Positions 43,879-52,763 are shown, numbered from the stretch's first letter. The stretch is DNA of 64,000 bases from Pseudoalteromonas phenolica (GCF_005886345.1 NZ_PNEC01000013.1:1-64000); one strand, 5' to 3'. A program made the numbers and translations. The notes: generated by a model from the letters alone, not told the origin.

Positions 43879-44544
43879 TTAATTAATCGGCTCGTATCTA
43901 GTCGGTAAAGCACTAAATTGCAGCCAAGTGTCGCTTTGCATCCAGCGTTTCTTTTTTGGAATTTCAATCACAAACTCATCGTCTGTTTTGTATGTTTTAG
44001 TTTTATCTTTGCTGTCTTTTACAGTAATGCTTGCAGGGGCATCAAAGGTGAATTTAATTTCGTCCATACTCGGAACGAACATAGAGAATCCGCCAGCCAT
44101 GTGTTCTGTAAAATTATTGATGTCATCAAGCAAAATAAATACGTCTGAGTATTTGAGCTCTTTACTTTCTAAAGGCTTTAAACTGGTATTGAGAATGAAC
44201 CCAACATCGTCTTTGCTATAGTTCGAGTGTAGTAAGGTCTTTTCGGCATCAGCCTGAGACAAGATAGGCAAATTGATATTGCCCTCTTCATCAAAAGTAG
44301 CTTTCGCAATGACTTTTTCTTCTTGTTCAAGCCAAAGCTTTATATCGTCTATTTTGATGTCTTGGTTACTTATTTGCAGCTTAAAAAGTGGGGTGAGATA
44401 TTTTGATTTTACTTTATTAGTCGCTAAATCTCGGAGCTGATTTATCTTTCCATATTCAATACTACGCCCTTCGGCATAACTAAACTGACTAAAAAGAGAG
44501 CTACTAATTAATACGCTAGCAGCAAATACGGTTGATAATTTCAT
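43879..44544 (-). CDS. Periplasmic protein of unknown function
   Basis: A 221-aa protein with a signal peptide (KLSTVFAASVLISSSLFSQFSYA, cleavage after SYA). The mature part mixes helices and strands, is rich in Lys/Asp/Glu, and has no Cys. A segment KIDDIKLWLEQEEKVIAKATFDEEGNINLPIL suggests a small beta domain. No family was recognised. It lies upstream of cas9 on the same strand but is separated by 402 nt of repeats, so a link with CRISPR is not supported. Confidence 0.65.
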   Translation of the reverse strand: MKLSTVFAASVLISSSLFSQFSYAEGRSIEYGKINQLRDLATNKVKSKYLTPLFKLQISNQDIKIDDIKLWLEQEEKVIAKATFDEEGNINLPILSQADAEKTLLHSNYSKDDVGFILNTSLKPLESKELKYSDVFILLDDINNFTEHMAGGFSMFVPSMDEIKFTFDAPASITVKDSKDKTKTYKTDDEFVIEIPKKKRWMQSDTWLQFSALPTRYEPIN

Positions 44545-44645
44545 GATTAAGCTTCCTTGATAGAGTAGTTATGCTATTGACTGAGAAGGGTACAAGAAAG
44601 TTCAAAAAAATTTTAAAGATTATGATTTTTATAGAAAAAGAAGGC

Positions 44646-44674
44646 AATAAAGCGATGTTTGGCATCGCTTTATT
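44646..44674 (-). terminator. Terminator after the winged-helix gene
   Basis: A 12-bp stem AATAAAGCGATG / CATCGCTTTATT with a 5-nt loop just past the stop of the gene at 44695. On the minus strand it is followed by GCCTTCTTTTTC. Confidence 0.8.
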
Positions 44675-44694
44675 AAAACTATGAGGATAGTAAA

Positions 44695-45249
44695 TTAAGA
44701 CTTAACAGCCATCCAAATCGCTGTTGCCACAACTAAAGCCGCAGCACCTAAAATGCCGAGCCAAGCTGTCGACTTGCTCTCTTTTGCAGGCTGCTCTGAT
44801 GAACTTTCAGAAGCTGGCGCATCATTTTTCTGAGGACTGTCTGAGCTTTCATTATTTTTTGACTCACTCTCAGCCTTGCTTTCCTCTACAACAGGTGCTG
44901 TGCTAGTAGCCGCTTGTGACGCTGGGGCCGCAGTTACTTCTTCAGCTTGCTCTGTGACTTCGGTAAGCTCTAATTGCCACTGATAGCCTCTTTTTGAAAA
45001 GGTTTTAATGGCATCGTTACCAAAAATGGCACGCAAGTGGCTGATGTTCTGAAAGACGACTTGTTCAGACACGGTTTTGTCAGGCCAAACCGTTTCTAAT
45101 AGCTCTGCTTTAGACAGAATTCTATCGTTATTCAAAATAAAGAACTTGAGCATATTCGCAGCTCTGTCTTTTAGCTTAATAACCTTTCCGTGGCGGGTAA
45201 GGATTTTGTGTTCACAATCGAACTGGAAAATCTGAAAACTAAACTTCAT
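44695..45249 (-). CDS. ToxR/CadC-like winged-helix protein with C-terminal membrane anchor
   Basis: A 184-aa protein. Residues 1-95 are an OmpR/PhoB-type winged helix (FDCEHKILTRHGKVIKLKDRAANMLKFF, LLETVWPDKTVSEQVVFQNISHLRAIFG, RGYQWQ). A Ser/Glu/Ala-rich linker of about 60 residues follows, and a single hydrophobic helix (WLGILGAAALVVATAIWMAV) ends the chain two residues before the C-terminus. ToxR and CadC have a periplasmic sensor after the helix; this protein has none. It could sense through the membrane or a partner. A TGTAAAGGGGCGTTAC element lies 69 nt upstream. Confidence 0.82.
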   Translation of the reverse strand: MKFSFQIFQFDCEHKILTRHGKVIKLKDRAANMLKFFILNNDRILSKAELLETVWPDKTVSEQVVFQNISHLRAIFGNDAIKTFSKRGYQWQLELTEVTEQAEEVTAAPASQAATSTAPVVEESKAESESKNNESSDSPQKNDAPASESSSEQPAKESKSTAWLGILGAAALVVATAIWMAVKS

Positions 45250-45342
45250 GTTTTTTAAGAAATAATTAACAACAGGTTAAGAGTAAAGGAATGAAGCCCA
45301 GAGGTAAAGCCCCTCTCTGTAAAGGGGCGTTACAATATGATT

Positions 45343-46080
45343 TTATTTCATGGAGTTGTACTTTTTTGTTGCTAGATATCCACACGGCAATGTAAATAAT
45401 GCAACGCCTAATAAATGCCACACTAAATTAAAGCCTTGGTGCATCTCTAAAATGCTCAGACCTAACTGAGATAAATGATAGCTTGGCAATATCCATGCGA
45501 ACCACTGTAGTGCTTCAGGAAACATAGTAATTGGTAGCCATAAACCTGACAGCATCGAAATGGGTAAGTAAATCAAATTTACAAGCGCGGGGGCCGATTT
45601 GGCTGAAAAACTTAAGCCCATCACTAAGCCAAGCATGCAAAATGGTAATGTGCCTAACAGCGCTAACGCATAGACCTGACCCCACTTAAGTAGCGACATA
45701 CTCACGCCTGCGAATAACACGGCAAAACTAGAAAGAAGAATAAATATCAGCGTCGAAAACAATAAAGCAGTAAAAGTTTTACCCATTAAGTATTGACTAG
45801 CAGGCATAGGCGATAGCTGTTTCAACGCCAATAAGCCTTGCTCTCTATCGGTTGCGACATTGACCCCAAAATTGAATAAAGCGGGGCCCATCACCCCAAA
45901 AATAATGTAGTTTATTAGCAAATAGCTACTGGTTTTTTCATCTCCCATAGCGACACCAAAAAACAAGTAAAAGGCACATGGAAACGCTAAGGTCGGGATC
46001 ACAAAGCCTAAGTTTCTAAATACACTTTTAGAATCGCACCACGCTTCTTGTTTGAGACTATATAAACTTATGCTACTCAT
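45343..46080 (-). CDS. ABC-2 type transporter permease
   Basis: A 245-aa inner-membrane permease with six helices and the ABC-2 pattern: NFGVNVATDREQGLLALKQLSPMPASQYLMGK cytosolic loop, GLVMGLSFSAKSAPALVNLIYLPISMLSGLWLPI near residue 165. It overlaps the ATPase gene by 4 nt. The pair resembles exporters of the YadG/YadH or drug/nodulation (DrrAB, NodIJ) type. The substrate cannot be told. Confidence 0.87.
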   Translation of the reverse strand: MSSISLYSLKQEAWCDSKSVFRNLGFVIPTLAFPCAFYLFFGVAMGDEKTSSYLLINYIIFGVMGPALFNFGVNVATDREQGLLALKQLSPMPASQYLMGKTFTALLFSTLIFILLSSFAVLFAGVSMSLLKWGQVYALALLGTLPFCMLGLVMGLSFSAKSAPALVNLIYLPISMLSGLWLPITMFPEALQWFAWILPSYHLSQLGLSILEMHQGFNLVWHLLGVALFTLPCGYLATKKYNSMK

Positions 46081-47027
46081 GCTGCTTGCTCCTTGGCTGA
46101 TTTGTCTGATGCTGAATTTGTCGGTGTTTTATTTTCGTGTTCAGCGGTTTCTGTCAGTGAAATAAAGGTTTGCTCTAACGATGAAGGTTTAACACTGAGT
46201 AAGTCGCAGCTAAGCCCATTTGCAAATGCTTGCTTTAACAGTGTGTTTGGTGATTTACAGCGGGTTGCGGCCTTACCCTCATTCACTTGCCACGACCACT
46301 CAGGTAATAAAGTCGAGAGTTCAGACTCATTTAGTTCGCAAGCAAAGCTCACTTCACTTAACTGCATATTGTGACTTAACTCACTTGGCGAGCCCTGTGC
46401 GATAATCTTTCCCTCATTTAAAATGAATAACTCATCGCTTAGGGCTTCAGCTTCTTCCATATAGTGCGTGGTTAAAACCACCGTTTTACCCTGTGTTTTT
46501 AATTGTCGAATGGTTTGCCACATTTGTTGACGGGCATTTACGTCCATTGCCAAGCTAGGCTCATCTAAAAATACCAGTTGTGGGTCGCCAATAATGGCAA
46601 TGGCAAACAGCAAACGTTGCTTCAAGCCACCTGATAATTTGCTAAATGGTGTATTTTCATGGGCATTTAAGTCACTCAAACGCAGTGCTTTTGAGACAGG
46701 CATAGGAGACTCATAGTAGCTTGCGAATAAGTTTAATTGCTCAAGTACGGTTAAATTCGCAGGTAAACTGCCTATTTGTAGCATAGCGCCTACTTTGGCC
46801 TTCGCAGCAGCAGAACCCGCTGTACTACTCAGTACTTCAATTCTGCCTTGTGACGCTTTTAAACGGCCGAGTAACAAGTTAATTAACGTTGTTTTACCAG
46901 CGCCATTGGCACCTAAAAACCCGTAAACTCGGCCCGCTTGTAGCGAGAAATCTAAGCCCTTAAGCACGGCTTTGTTACCATAGCTATGGTGTAAGTTTTT
47001 AACTGAAACTACTGCTGAATTAGTCAT
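46077..47027 (-). CDS. ABC-2 type transporter ATPase
   Basis: A 316-aa ATPase with Walker A GANGAGKTTLIN, signature LSGGLKQRLLFAIA, Walker B LVFLDEP and the H-loop VVLTTHYMEEA, followed by a ~90-residue C-terminal extension typical of CcmA/DrrA-type ATPases. The start overlaps the end of the small membrane-protein gene upstream and the stop overlaps the permease, so three genes form one tight operon. Confidence 0.92.
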   Translation of the reverse strand: MTNSAVVSVKNLHHSYGNKAVLKGLDFSLQAGRVYGFLGANGAGKTTLINLLLGRLKASQGRIEVLSSTAGSAAAKAKVGAMLQIGSLPANLTVLEQLNLFASYYESPMPVSKALRLSDLNAHENTPFSKLSGGLKQRLLFAIAIIGDPQLVFLDEPSLAMDVNARQQMWQTIRQLKTQGKTVVLTTHYMEEAEALSDELFILNEGKIIAQGSPSELSHNMQLSEVSFACELNESELSTLLPEWSWQVNEGKAATRCKSPNTLLKQAFANGLSCDLLSVKPSSLEQTFISLTETAEHENKTPTNSASDKSAKEQAA

Positions 47028-47151
47028 AGTTCACCTCGGTGTTTCTTGATTTACCATTAAACGGCTTACCGCGATTGTATTTATAAGTGCTTAATGCGAA
47101 TGCGATTAAACTATATGCCATACCTAAAACTGCCCATATGATGCTTTCCAT
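47020..47151 (-). CDS. 43-aa single-helix membrane protein
   Basis: Short gene with AGGAA before its ATG. The product starts MESIIWAVLGMAYSLIAFAL, one hydrophobic helix, then a basic tail STYKYNRGKPFNGKSRN. Its stop TAA lies inside the ATPase start region (ATGACTAA on the minus strand), so the two are translationally coupled. This overlap, the ribosome site and the coherent membrane-plus-basic pattern support it as real. It may be an accessory subunit of the ABC-2 exporter; no family recognised. Confidence 0.65.
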   Translation of the reverse strand: MESIIWAVLGMAYSLIAFALSTYKYNRGKPFNGKSRNTEVNYD

Positions 47152-47339
47152 AACCAATTCCTCAGTGCGAGATTAACTTTGATGGGTTTAGTATGACTAA
47201 AGGCTTCAAAGGGTTTCAGTGAGTTTTGTCACTGATCGATATGACAAGTGTCATGTTTTTATCGACGTAGGTTATTAATTCAGTGCTGCAAATGCTAAAT
47301 TAGCCCATTCAGTTTAAGGCCAGATAATTTAGGTAGCCT

Positions 47340-49175
47340 GTGACGCAATTTTTAAAAAATATCGGGATGGTGATCGCCATGACAATCAGTGCCAGCAGTG
47401 CAGCGAAAAAGTTCAATCATGCCTCTGAACTACCTTTAGAAGCACAAATTGGTCAAAAATTGATGCTAGATTTTCGTTATTACTGCGAAAGCGGCGAGTC
47501 AAAAGCCTGTAGACAAGGTATGACCGAGTTGCCTAAAGCACTTGCAGATTTGATTGCTAAACACCACATTGGTGGCGTGATCTTATTCGCTGAAAACGTG
47601 CCAGATACTGCGCAAATCGTAAAGCTCACCAATGACTTACAAACGGCTGCTCAGCAAGCTAAACATCCACAACCCTTGTTTATATCGATTGACCAAGAAG
47701 GTGGCCGTGTAGCTCGAATCAACCGTGCTGAGGCGACTTCTTTCACGGGTAATATGAGCATAGGAGCCACCTATCATAAATACGGTACTCACTACGCAAG
47801 TGCAGTTGCCACCGCCATTGGTAAAGAGCTAAATAGCCTTGGCATTAACGTAAACTTTGCGCCGACCGTTGATGTGAATAACAACGCGGGTAATCCGGTG
47901 ATCAACGTTCGCTCTTTCTCAGAGAACTCACTTGAAGTAGCAAACATGGGCGCTGCACAAGTTGAAGCATTTGAAGCGCAAAACGTCGTTTCAGCGCTTA
48001 AGCATTTTCCGGGTCACGGTGATACCTCGGTCGATAGCCACACTGGCTTGCCGCTTGTTAAACACGATTTAAAACGCATTGAACAGGTTGAGCTGGCACC
48101 TTTTAAGTACATTATTGATAAGCACGCGCCGGGTATGATTATGACGGCGCATATTCAATACCCTGCACTCGATAACAGCACCTTTGTGAATAAGCAAGGT
48201 GAGGTCATGGTTAAACCGGCTACATTGTCGCGTAAAATTATGCATGACTTGCTACGAGAAAAGCTCAACTACCAAGGCGTAACAGTCACAGATGCACTTG
48301 ATATGGCGGGGATCAGCCATTTCTTTACCCCAACATCCGCAGTGATTGAAACCTTTAAAGCCGGGGTTGATATAGCTCTGATGCCGATTGCCATTCGTAC
48401 CCCTGACGATATAAAAAAGCTTGATGAACTAATGAGTGCACTGAATGCGGCAGTTGCTCTAGGTGAGCTAGATAAAACTGAAATAGCACAATCGGCACAG
48501 CGTATCATTTCACTCAAACACCAATTTTTAGCAAGCCCAGCGCCCCGCTCTGCCGCCATTGCTAAAGCGACATTAGGTAACCCTAGTCACCGACAACTTG
48601 AAAGTGAACTCGCTGTTGCGGCCATCACTCAAGTGAAAAACCAAGGTCTATTGCCTATTCAAGCTAAACACAAACGAATTCATTTAGTCATGCCTGATAC
48701 ACAAAAATGTCATGCTCTTGAGCAAGCCTTACTCTCTTTAAGTAAGCAAGAGTTACGCATCACCTGTAGCAGTTTACAAGGATTCGATCCAAAGCAAGCA
48801 GATCAAAATATTACTAACTCAGACCTGATCATAGCTGCCCATGCCAGCCCACAACAAAGTGCAGTTGAGATTGGTGGCATGGATGATGTAAAGGCCCTTG
48901 ACAGTTTTAAGCTCAAACGAAGCGAACAGCCAAAAGCACTATTAGCGCTGCTTAAGCAGGCAAAGCTTGCTGAAAAGCCAACGCTATTTATTAGCCTGCG
49001 CGCCCCTTATGAGATACCGAGTTATGCGCCTTACGCACAAGCAGTTTTGGCCAGTTACGCCTACAATATTGATGTAGTTAGTAAAAATGTGATCTCTGGT
49101 CCTGCGTTTACTGCGCTCGCTAAAGTGATTTTGGGCTTAGACAAGCCAGAAGGCCAACTTCCTGTCAGTATTTAA
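47340..49175 (+). CDS. Glycoside hydrolase family 3, NagZ-like beta-N-acetylhexosaminidase (exported form)
   Basis: A 611-aa GH3 enzyme. NagZ-type landmarks are SIDQEGGRVARI, NVNFAPTVDVN, KHFPGHGDTSVDSHTGLP (the His/Asp acid-base dyad used by NagZ) and VTDALDMAGI with the nucleophile Asp. A C-terminal domain of about 230 residues follows, unlike the ~340-aa cytosolic NagZ of enterobacteria. The GTG start gives a weak signal peptide (KNIGMVIAMTISASSA); ATG at 47367 is an alternative. It would cut terminal GlcNAc from peptidoglycan or chitin oligosaccharides in the periplasm. pxpA follows after 11 nt. Confidence 0.88.
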   Translation: MTQFLKNIGMVIAMTISASSAAKKFNHASELPLEAQIGQKLMLDFRYYCESGESKACRQGMTELPKALADLIAKHHIGGVILFAENVPDTAQIVKLTNDLQTAAQQAKHPQPLFISIDQEGGRVARINRAEATSFTGNMSIGATYHKYGTHYASAVATAIGKELNSLGINVNFAPTVDVNNNAGNPVINVRSFSENSLEVANMGAAQVEAFEAQNVVSALKHFPGHGDTSVDSHTGLPLVKHDLKRIEQVELAPFKYIIDKHAPGMIMTAHIQYPALDNSTFVNKQGEVMVKPATLSRKIMHDLLREKLNYQGVTVTDALDMAGISHFFTPTSAVIETFKAGVDIALMPIAIRTPDDIKKLDELMSALNAAVALGELDKTEIAQSAQRIISLKHQFLASPAPRSAAIAKATLGNPSHRQLESELAVAAITQVKNQGLLPIQAKHKRIHLVMPDTQKCHALEQALLSLSKQELRITCSSLQGFDPKQADQNITNSDLIIAAHASPQQSAVEIGGMDDVKALDSFKLKRSEQPKALLALLKQAKLAEKPTLFISLRAPYEIPSYAPYAQAVLASYAYNIDVVSKNVISGPAFTALAKVILGLDKPEGQLPVSI

Positions 49176-49186
49176 AGGAGGAAAAC

Positions 49187-49927
49187 ATGTTATTAAATTG
49201 CGATTTAGGCGAAAGCTTTGGCGCATGGCAAATGGGGTTAGATAGCCATGCCATGCAAGTAATTGATTTAGCAAATATTGCTTGTGGCTTTCACGCCGGC
49301 GACCCTGATGTGATGGCACAAACCCTAACGCTTGCTAAACAACATAACGTGCAAATTGGAGCTCATCCAAGCTATCCCGACAAGCAAGGCTTTGGTCGAC
49401 GTTCGATGAAGCTCAGTCATGATGAGTTAGTAAATTGTTTGCACTATCAAATTGCTGCGCTAGATGGCATGGCACAAGTACACTGTTTATCAATTAGTTA
49501 TGTAAAACCACATGGTGCACTATATAACGATATGATGGCAGATAATGGTATTTTAGAGACGGTCATGCAGGCAGTGAGTAGCTATTCAAAGCCACTAAAA
49601 CTAATGCTATTAGCAACCAATGAGCAAGCTTCACACTTGGCCATGGCTGAAAAATATAACCTACCATTGTTATTTGAAGCTTTTGCGGATCGCTTATATA
49701 CCAACGAAGGGCGTTTAACCCCTAGAGCTGAGCCTAATGCGGTGCATGACAAGCCTGCGTTATTAGCGCAAGTAAAGCAGTTATTAACTCAAGGCACAGT
49801 CAGAACGGGCTCTGGAAGCGCGTTGGCACTAAAAGCAGATACCTTGTGTGTGCACGGCGATAATGAAGCCAGTATTGCCTTAGTCAAAGAGATTAAGCAA
49901 TTGATAGAAAATACTAATCCTAAATAA
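49187..49927 (+). CDS. pxpA: 5-oxoprolinase subunit A (LamB/YcsF family)
   Basis: A 246-aa protein with the family start LLNCDLGESFGAWQMG, IACGFHAGDP, IGAHPSYPD, YVKPHGALYND and EAFADRLYTNEGRLTPR. In E. coli PxpA works with PxpB and PxpC to open 5-oxoproline. No pxpBC lies here; the gene instead follows the NagZ-like gene by 11 nt with AGGAGG before its ATG, so it is probably co-transcribed. The last four codons and the stop lie inside the MITE-like element at 49912, so the extreme C-terminus is element-derived. Confidence 0.92.
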   Translation: MLLNCDLGESFGAWQMGLDSHAMQVIDLANIACGFHAGDPDVMAQTLTLAKQHNVQIGAHPSYPDKQGFGRRSMKLSHDELVNCLHYQIAALDGMAQVHCLSISYVKPHGALYNDMMADNGILETVMQAVSSYSKPLKLMLLATNEQASHLAMAEKYNLPLLFEAFADRLYTNEGRLTPRAEPNAVHDKPALLAQVKQLLTQGTVRTGSGSALALKADTLCVHGDNEASIALVKEIKQLIENTNPK

Positions 49928-50119
49928 TACTCAATCATTTTGAGGGACTAAAACTAACACTAGCTTCGTTAAAAATTTCTTATTTAGAACAACTAAATAG
50001 CAAAATTTTTGCCTTGCCTACATGGACGTATTTACCTAGGCGATAGCAGGACGCGTGAGCGGTGCAATCGACAAGTTTTCCTTGCCCCAAAATAAATCGC
50101 TTCATTAAGAGGATTGGTA
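49912..50119 (-). repeat. MITE-like interspersed repeat, copy B
   Basis: 208-nt element matching copy A at 35744-35904 in reverse orientation, with an extra block of about 47 nt around 50025-50080 (ACCGCTCACGCGTCC on the minus strand). Ends are TACTAATCC and GGATTGGTA, imperfect inverted repeats. Its left end supplies the stop codon of pxpA. It has no coding capacity. Confidence 0.85.
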
Positions 50120-50150
50120 TAAAAAATCACGAAAATATTGTTCAGACACA

Positions 50151-50199
50151 AAAAAGCCAGATCAAAATTTTACCTAGTAAAAATATGATCTGGCTTTTT
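50151..50199. terminator. Bidirectional terminator built from the 18-bp GATC motif
   Basis: Long hairpin: AAAAAGCCAGATCA...TTTTAC, loop CTA, GTAAAA...TGATCTGGCTTTTT. It lies between the convergent pxpA and ABC permease genes. The arms are two inverted copies of the TTAGTAAAATnnnGATCT motif that is repeated at 57-60 kb. Confidence 0.92.
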
Positions 50200-50216
50200 C
50201 AATTAAGCTAAAGTGT

Positions 50217-51425
50217 TTAAGCGCTTCGCGTTGCGATAGCAGGCTCAACTCTTGACGCTTGCAGTGCAGGGTAACTTACTGATAGCTGACCTAACACAAA
50301 CAATGCTGCCATACCTGATAATAAATACGGCAGCGGTACAGGTGTTAAACCAAAGTGTTGAGCAAATTGTTCGCTCAGTGATAATGCTGCAATAAAACCA
50401 ATAACAAGCCCTGTAAGGCTGACCACAGCGTTTTCAAGCATAAAGAACCGCATTACCTGCCCTTTGCTTGCACCTAATGCTCTGCGTGTGCCTATCTGTC
50501 TTTTACGGCGATTTACTGAAAAGCGCGCTTGGCCGTAAATGCCTAGGCTCGTCGCAAATAATAATCCAACACAGACTGATATAAGTAGTTTGCTACTCGC
50601 ATTATCATCTTTATACGCCCTTAACCTCACCTCTTCCATCGTCTGCATTTTTTCAATGACGCGTCCGGGTGTGTTTAGAAGTACTTTATTGACTTCTTCC
50701 ATTACATTCTCGAGCTGTCCAGGCTCTGCCCTTACAAAATAACGAATTGTATTATCTACTTCGATAACGGGATAAATAATTGAACCGTTTACACCATACC
50801 ACCGTGGCCAAGCACCTTGCATGGCCTCTACTATTCCTTTAATGCGTTGAGGTGTGTTAGTTGTATATATGGTCTGTCCAACGGCTTGACGCCAATCATC
50901 GGGGCTCACTAACTCTGCAAAGGCTTTGGTAATTAATATACTTGAAGAGATATTATGATTACCAGTCATGCTCACAGTTGTATCACTTAAGGCTAGGTTT
51001 TCTCCAGCAATTAAATTAAGGCCTAAGTTCTCAACAATATGTTCATCAGAACCATAATAACCAGCATTATCTATTGGGTATTCATCATCCAAGTTTCGAT
51101 ATACTGAAACATAATTACCCCACAATCCTAGAGGTACACCGTTTAAAGGAGAAACCACTTGAACCCCCTCAATTGCGCGTAAACTAGCCAAGTCATGACT
51201 CAAGTTTGCTACAAACTTCTCTGAGGGTCCCTGCAAATTCGTCAAAACATAAAATGCGTTCTCTTCATCAACACCTGTGGGTCTGGACATCAACTTTTCA
51301 CGTTCACTGATCATATTTGCAGCATTCACCATTACCATAAAAGTGACTGATATTTGCAAAATAAGAAGAAAAGGTACTAATTTCTCTTTAAATAAAGCTT
51401 TAATTATCGGGGCTAAATCTTTCAT
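50217..51425 (-). CDS. MacB/FtsX-type ABC permease (second of pair)
   Basis: A 402-aa permease: one N-terminal helix (about residues 15-38), a periplasmic domain of the MacB_PCD type (about 40-275), and three C-terminal helices with FSVNRRKRQIGTRRALGASKGQVM. It is the last gene of a four-gene operon (HlyD-type adaptor, ATPase, permease, permease). Two distinct permeases forming a heterodimer are usual in this Alteromonadales exporter type. The substrate is unknown; antimicrobial peptide or macrolide-like export is the family range. Confidence 0.87.
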   Translation of the reverse strand: MKDLAPIIKALFKEKLVPFLLILQISVTFMVMVNAANMISEREKLMSRPTGVDEENAFYVLTNLQGPSEKFVANLSHDLASLRAIEGVQVVSPLNGVPLGLWGNYVSVYRNLDDEYPIDNAGYYGSDEHIVENLGLNLIAGENLALSDTTVSMTGNHNISSSILITKAFAELVSPDDWRQAVGQTIYTTNTPQRIKGIVEAMQGAWPRWYGVNGSIIYPVIEVDNTIRYFVRAEPGQLENVMEEVNKVLLNTPGRVIEKMQTMEEVRLRAYKDDNASSKLLISVCVGLLFATSLGIYGQARFSVNRRKRQIGTRRALGASKGQVMRFFMLENAVVSLTGLVIGFIAALSLSEQFAQHFGLTPVPLPYLLSGMAALFVLGQLSVSYPALQASRVEPAIATRSA

Positions 51426-51434
51426 GCTTAACTC

Positions 51435-52757
51435 CTATAAACTTTTCAGTTGGCTTGAAAGTTGAACACGGCTGGCTTTTAGAATCGGTATCAAACCAAA
51501 AACGCAACTGATCACAACAGCCAAAGCCAAGGTAGCAATCACTATTAAGGCATTCATTTGCATCAGCGAACTATGTAAGTGACTGTATAAATTCGTCATA
51601 GCAACTAAGCCAAGTTGCGCCAACAGCAGACCGAATACACCACCAATAAAGCCTACAACCGCTAGTTCCACTGAAAATTGTGCAATTAAATGCTGCCTAC
51701 TTGCTCCGACAGCACGGCGTAATCCAGCTTCTCCGGCTTTACCATGGAATTTCGCCATCATCAGCCCCATGCAGTTAAGTAAGCAAACAATTAAAAAGAG
51801 TGCGGCAAGCCACACTGCTATTTTGCTATCTTCAGGGACAATCTTTTCTTCGCTAAGATATTGTTTAACAGATACAAGTTTATTCAAAATGCGGTTAGCA
51901 AAGCGCCCTTGTGCTTGCTGCTGTTGCGCATAGTTATCTAAAAACAGTTGGAATTGCTGCTTTTTTTCATCATTTTCTAGCTCAGCCCAAATTTTGATCC
52001 AAGTACATTCCGATGCGAGAAAAGCAGCTGTACTTTCATCTTCAGCAGGCTTCCAACAAGAAATATTAATGAGTGAGGTAGTAAAAATTTCTTTGCTAAC
52101 TTGTGTACTAAATGGCATGAAAATATCGAAAGGTTGTGAGTACATAGCATTATTTTGGCCATAGAATTTAGGAACTATTAACCAATCATCAAGCACGCCC
52201 ACTACTTGATATAAATCCTCGCCTAACTGTAGTGATTGGCCAATTGAGTTTTCTCCATCAAAAAAGCGCATATTCGCTTGTTTAGTTAATACAACAACTT
52301 GCTCTGCGTTGCTATCTGCAGTTTCATCCCAGCCTCTGCCATATAAAAATGGCACTTCAAGCATTGGAAAAAAATCAGCACTGGTTGTGCGTACTTCTCT
52401 TGTTACTGCAGTGTCATACTTGGCTGGATTTTTTACGGTAGTACGGATTGCACTAATCACAGCTTGATATTTGGGAATATCAGATTTGAGGATGTTCATT
52501 GCATCCTGATAGGTCATTTCTGGAGGGATAGTATCTAGGTAACTGTAATCTACGCCATCACCTCTACTATCTATTTGCACGGAATATAAGTTGTCACTTT
52601 TTGAAGGTTTGGGGTCTTGGCTCATCATATAGTTGACGGTGTAGGTCGTCATTGTTGCACCAATGCCCATAGCAATAAGCATTACCATTAAAAAACTAAG
52701 TAATGGTGTTCGCTTAAGGCTAATCATCGCTAATTTCACATAATACGAAAACATCAT
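51435..52757 (-). CDS. MacB/FtsX-type ABC permease (first of pair)
   Basis: A 440-aa permease with an N-terminal helix (SFLMVMLIAMGIGATMTTYTV), a large periplasmic domain with FFPMLEVPFLYGRGW and VVGVLDDW, and three C-terminal helices with the FHGKAGEAGLRRAVGASRQHLI motif. It pairs with the downstream permease. The frame begins MMFSYYV, with the first or second Met equally possible. Six nt separate it from the ATPase. Confidence 0.87.
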   Translation of the reverse strand: MMFSYYVKLAMISLKRTPLLSFLMVMLIAMGIGATMTTYTVNYMMSQDPKPSKSDNLYSVQIDSRGDGVDYSYLDTIPPEMTYQDAMNILKSDIPKYQAVISAIRTTVKNPAKYDTAVTREVRTTSADFFPMLEVPFLYGRGWDETADSNAEQVVVLTKQANMRFFDGENSIGQSLQLGEDLYQVVGVLDDWLIVPKFYGQNNAMYSQPFDIFMPFSTQVSKEIFTTSLINISCWKPAEDESTAAFLASECTWIKIWAELENDEKKQQFQLFLDNYAQQQQAQGRFANRILNKLVSVKQYLSEEKIVPEDSKIAVWLAALFLIVCLLNCMGLMMAKFHGKAGEAGLRRAVGASRQHLIAQFSVELAVVGFIGGVFGLLLAQLGLVAMTNLYSHLHSSLMQMNALIVIATLALAVVISCVFGLIPILKASRVQLSSQLKSL

Positions 52758-52763
52758 GACTCC

